A stretch of DNA of 26,534 nucleotides, from NCBI GenBank assembly GCA_009731375.1, contig BJOX01000010.1:1787689-1814222 (forward strand). Direction: 5' to 3'. Source of the stretch: Paulinella micropora. Taxonomy: Eukaryota; Cercozoa; Imbricatea; Euglyphida. Numbering within the stretch: position 1 is the stretch's first letter; the number at the start of each line of letters is the position of its first letter. The position numbers and the translations under genes are program-made. Shown piece by piece: positions 25,257 to 26,534 of this stretch. The notes under the pieces were generated by a model, which was not told the origin of the DNA, searched no databases, and saw only the letters and a list, made by a program, of their open reading frames with translations.

Positions 25257-26534
25257 ATGAGTCAGTGGGATTCTCCAGACCAGGATGCCGGACTAGAAGC
25301 CTTGGGCAGCGCGGGGACTGCTAGCAATACGAACGCTGGTGCTGGCCTATTCCAGACACCAGTGCCCATTCGTGATAGCAAGAACACCCCTCAACCCCAA
25401 TCCCCATGGAGGGATGGTAACAACGCTATGCTTGTGGCCCGAACGCCACTTCCATGCGTCCCAGTTCCCACGGCTAATCTGGACATGACGGGAACGCCAG
25501 GGTGGCCTATCTCCCCTGCAGCACCCAACCAACAATATGCCTTCCCTGATGCAGCCCCACATATTCCTAATAATATGTATGTGGACAACACTCACTGGGC
25601 AAGAGCAACCGTGTCGGTAGAAGGTAAAGACAAGGTGGTGGGGTTGACGGCCACGGGTCATCAGTTCATAGATAACCGATCCATCCAGGACCTTCTCACG
25701 CTGTGGGAGGAGATATGTATGGCCCGAGACCGACTCCTCGATGAGGCTTGGCCAACATACCACTCTCTCATCCCACGTCTGAGACTAACCCTCCATAGCA
25801 GCAAGTACACCAGTGAGAACCCAGCTCGTACTGTCGCTGTCAATGCACTCGATGCTAACCAAGCCGACACTTTCTATTGGCCCGAGGCCACCTACATAAG
25901 CCGTCTCCAGGCTAACCTCAAGACTAGGGCCACAGTCACCCTCAAGGGCCTTGACAACGTCACTGCCGTGTGGGACCGAGCCTTGCTGGAACAAAAGCGA
26001 GGGATGCAATCATCCCACATACATCAAACGTTCACAATGAGCTTGTACACTTCTTTGAAGCAGTGGAAACCGCAACAGACCCTTTCGGCAAAATGTCGGA
26101 ATTTGCGACATGGCTGAAGGTTCCCAACTGCTACGGTGTACTCCTTGACGGCTCAGACTCCGCTCGAGTCCCAATCGTACCACACCCGGCTGCGGTCCTC
26201 TACATCATCAACTACCTAACGGTGGTGGACCTCATCTTGCAAGCCATCTCTGACTGCCTGCGGATACAAGTTGCCGTACACGTCATTAGTGGATCAGGTG
26301 AGGGAGGAACCCCGATACCGGATGGTAGCTCTATCATTACCTTCCGAAGGGTAACGAGAGCGCGTGGTGTGACGAAGGAGATAGACCTAGACAGAGACTC
26401 ACACCTAGAGCGTCGCCAGTCGCCAAAGCCCGAACCCAAAGACGCCAGTCATAAGCGGGTCGACGCGGCACGCAGTGCAGTCAGAGACCAGGTGAACTTT
26501 GACTTTGCTGTACACACCCAATCGGCGAGACTCA
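25257..26534 (+). CDS. Unidentified protein, frameshifted and incomplete at the window end; possible retroelement ORF1
   Basis: The frame is open from about 25098, without an ATG until 25257, and stops at 26117. From about 25990 the frame two bases on is open with matching composition through the last base. One indel between about 25985 and 26020 therefore best explains the break. The open stretch before the ATG is basic (ARRIPKKKRLQ, a possible nuclear signal). The N terminus is Pro/Asn/Ala-rich and disordered. About 115-260 is a folded-looking domain (NTHWARATVSVEGKDKVVGL, DLLTLWEEICMARDRLLDEA). The second frame continues with helical sequence (VVDLILQAISDCLRIQVAVH) and a charged linker. 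No known family is recognised. A Gag-like or other mobile-element protein is a guess from context only. Confidence 0.45.

Overview
This window is nuclear DNA from a eukaryote. The evidence is multi-exon genes with GT-AG introns (49-453 bp), a Ty3/gypsy-type LTR retrotransposon, a piggyBac-type transposon, and dense microsatellites, polypurine tracts and fold-back DNA. The style fits a repeat-rich protist or alga, but no species or phylum can be assigned from the sequence alone. Host genes end in TAA and TAG, and no codon reassignment is evident.

Layout. 1-1.2 kb: AT-rich DNA with a fold-back (MITE-like) element at 495-733. 1.2-3.94 kb: an unrecognised + strand ORF meets, tail to tail, a 3'-truncated piggyBac-type transposase gene on the - strand. 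That gene has an N-terminal exon and a piggyBac-like TTAA-CCC terminus at about 3.94 kb. 4.33-6.85 kb: an eight-exon - strand gene reconstructed here. It encodes a predicted E3 ubiquitin ligase of 414 residues with a RanBP2-type zinc finger, a canonical RING-H2 and two C-terminal SAP/ARMET-C-like repeats. Its first intron holds inverted (TAC)n/(GTA)n arrays, a poly-G run and a 10-N assembly gap. 6.95-10.2 kb: about 3 kb of simple-sequence DNA, including a 1-kb polypurine tract, a second purine tract and an (ATAAC)n array that flips orientation. 10.22-10.82 kb: an intact single-exon gene for a small multi-pass membrane protein. 10.98-11.09 kb: a GC-rich fold-back element. 11.19-11.35 kb: a possible 3'-terminal exon on the - strand. 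11.35-12.1 kb: tetranucleotide arrays around a structured 450-bp island.

12,811-23,197: a complete 10.4-kb LTR retrotransposon on the - strand. Its 248/249-bp LTRs differ by one base, it is flanked by a 4-bp GAAG target duplication, and PBS and PPT can be seen. Gag (835 aa) carries a CCCH-like zinc finger and RG repeats. Pol lies in the same frame after one UGA followed by CGG, the context of type II stop-codon readthrough. RT, RNase H and integrase catalytic residues are all present. Integrase is then interrupted by an in-frame UAA just after the catalytic Glu, and again by a one-base frame change before a 300-residue tail. Because the LTRs are almost identical, these breaks were probably in the source copy, or are recoded, or are sequence errors.

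23.2-26.5 kb: a low-complexity, mostly noncoding stretch with a diverged tandem duplication. It leads to a + strand ORF of unknown type that is frameshifted near 26.0 kb and runs off the window.
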